From assembly GCA_012963185.1 (NCBI GenBank), contig DTWD01000561.1, forward strand, positions 1 through 23,379: 23,379 nt of DNA. The letters are read 5' to 3'. Both the position numbers and the translations under genes were made by a program. Shown here one piece after another: positions 23,204-23,379 of the stretch. The notes below the pieces were generated by a model, which was not told the origin of the DNA, did no database searches, and was given only the letters and a program-made list of their open reading frames with translations. Positions within the stretch are counted from its first letter, which is position 1. Each line of letters opens with the position of its first letter. This DNA is from Acidobacteriota bacterium. Its GTDB lineage: Bacteria > Acidobacteriota > Vicinamibacteria > Vicinamibacterales > UBA8438.

Positions 23204-23379
23204 CTATTTGCTAACTATGGGACCACAACCGATGGGAATTTCGGGGCCGTCTGCAGGTCCCCGAAGATATCGAGTTGTTGAGAGAACAGATGGTTTCGGT
23301 TTAGTAGCATTGTGAGGCTGTGCGACCCCTGTAACGGTTGGCGGTTCTTGCCGGAAAACTCGCCTTTCGACATCATGCA
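23204..23379 (-). CDS. Possible C-terminal end of an unidentified protein, cut by the window edge
   Basis: A minus-strand frame is open from the right edge to a TAG at 23204, about 57 codons. It reads VERRVFRQEPPTVTGVAQPH and, near the end, RGPADGPEIPIGCGPIVSK. Proline- and glycine-rich composition and position, convergent with the Sec-OsmC gene 60 bases away, make a real gene end plausible. I recognise no family. The overlapping plus-strand frame at 23097-23315 looks less like a protein. Confidence 0.35.
   Translation of the reverse strand, partial: HDVERRVFRQEPPTVTGVAQPHNATKPKPSVLSTTRYLRGPADGPEIPIGCGPIVSK

Noticed and set aside
23097..23315. 72-codon plus-strand frame at the right edge
   Set aside because: It starts inside the OsmC gene in another frame and has no protein-like pattern; the minus-strand reading is somewhat better.
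1..23379. tRNA genes, CRISPR arrays, insertion sequences and phage genes
   Set aside because: No cloverleaf-like sequences, regularly spaced repeats, transposase motifs or terminal inverted repeats were seen on either strand.

Overview
The window reads as an ordinary chromosomal segment of a Gram-negative-type bacterium with about 50-55% GC. It contains lipoproteins with lipobox cysteines, a Tat-type signal and exported enzymes. A bacillithiol glycosyltransferase (BshA), a secreted LmbE/NEW3 deacetylase, an M49 peptidase, an RskA-type anti-sigma factor and a molybdate regulator with a Mop domain together suggest an Acidobacteriota-like lineage (marine or soil). No rRNA or other phylogenetic marker is present, so that placement is an inference. 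I found no tRNA, rRNA, CRISPR array, insertion sequence or phage gene.

Layout. 1-510 is the C-terminal end of an M49 (dipeptidyl-peptidase III) peptidase, followed by about 460 bases with no convincing gene. 971-4851 holds bshA and a very large exported PIG-L/LmbE deacetylase. 4848-6292 (minus) is an ECF sigma factor with its membrane anti-sigma factor, divergent from an exported haloacid-dehalogenase-like protein (6430-7266). 7278-13396 (minus) is a histidine operon, hisI-G-D-B-H-F-A, ending in a SAM methyltransferase. It is preceded by a complete transcription attenuator: a 23-residue His-rich leader peptide, an antiterminator pairing and a terminator. 13450-14227 is a decayed glycerophosphodiester phosphodiesterase. 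14283-14753 is a small exported NTF2-like protein. 14750-17459 is a molybdate cluster: a divergent Mop-domain regulator, then modA-modB-modC. 17388-20033 has a MatC-like dicarboxylate carrier divergent from madL-madM, so two types of malonate carrier share one intergenic region. 20085-22636 has a SixA-like phosphatase, an aromatic amino acid decarboxylase and a phosphatase-like lipoprotein. 22679-23143 is an OsmC-family gene with an in-frame TGA exactly at the catalytic cysteine, followed by a SECIS-like hairpin, so it is best read as a selenoprotein. The right edge may hold the end of a minus-strand gene.

Most notable: (1) the his attenuator, with six His codons and mutually exclusive hairpins that can be drawn directly from the sequence; (2) the selenocysteine OsmC gene, which a standard pipeline would split in two or call a pseudogene; (3) the Mop domain carried on the HTH regulator while ModC has none; (4) the paired malonate-type carriers without malonate decarboxylase. 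The window touches thiol/peroxide chemistry twice (bacillithiol synthesis and Sec-OsmC) and molybdenum/selenium use, but no single pathway ties it together beyond the his and mod operons.
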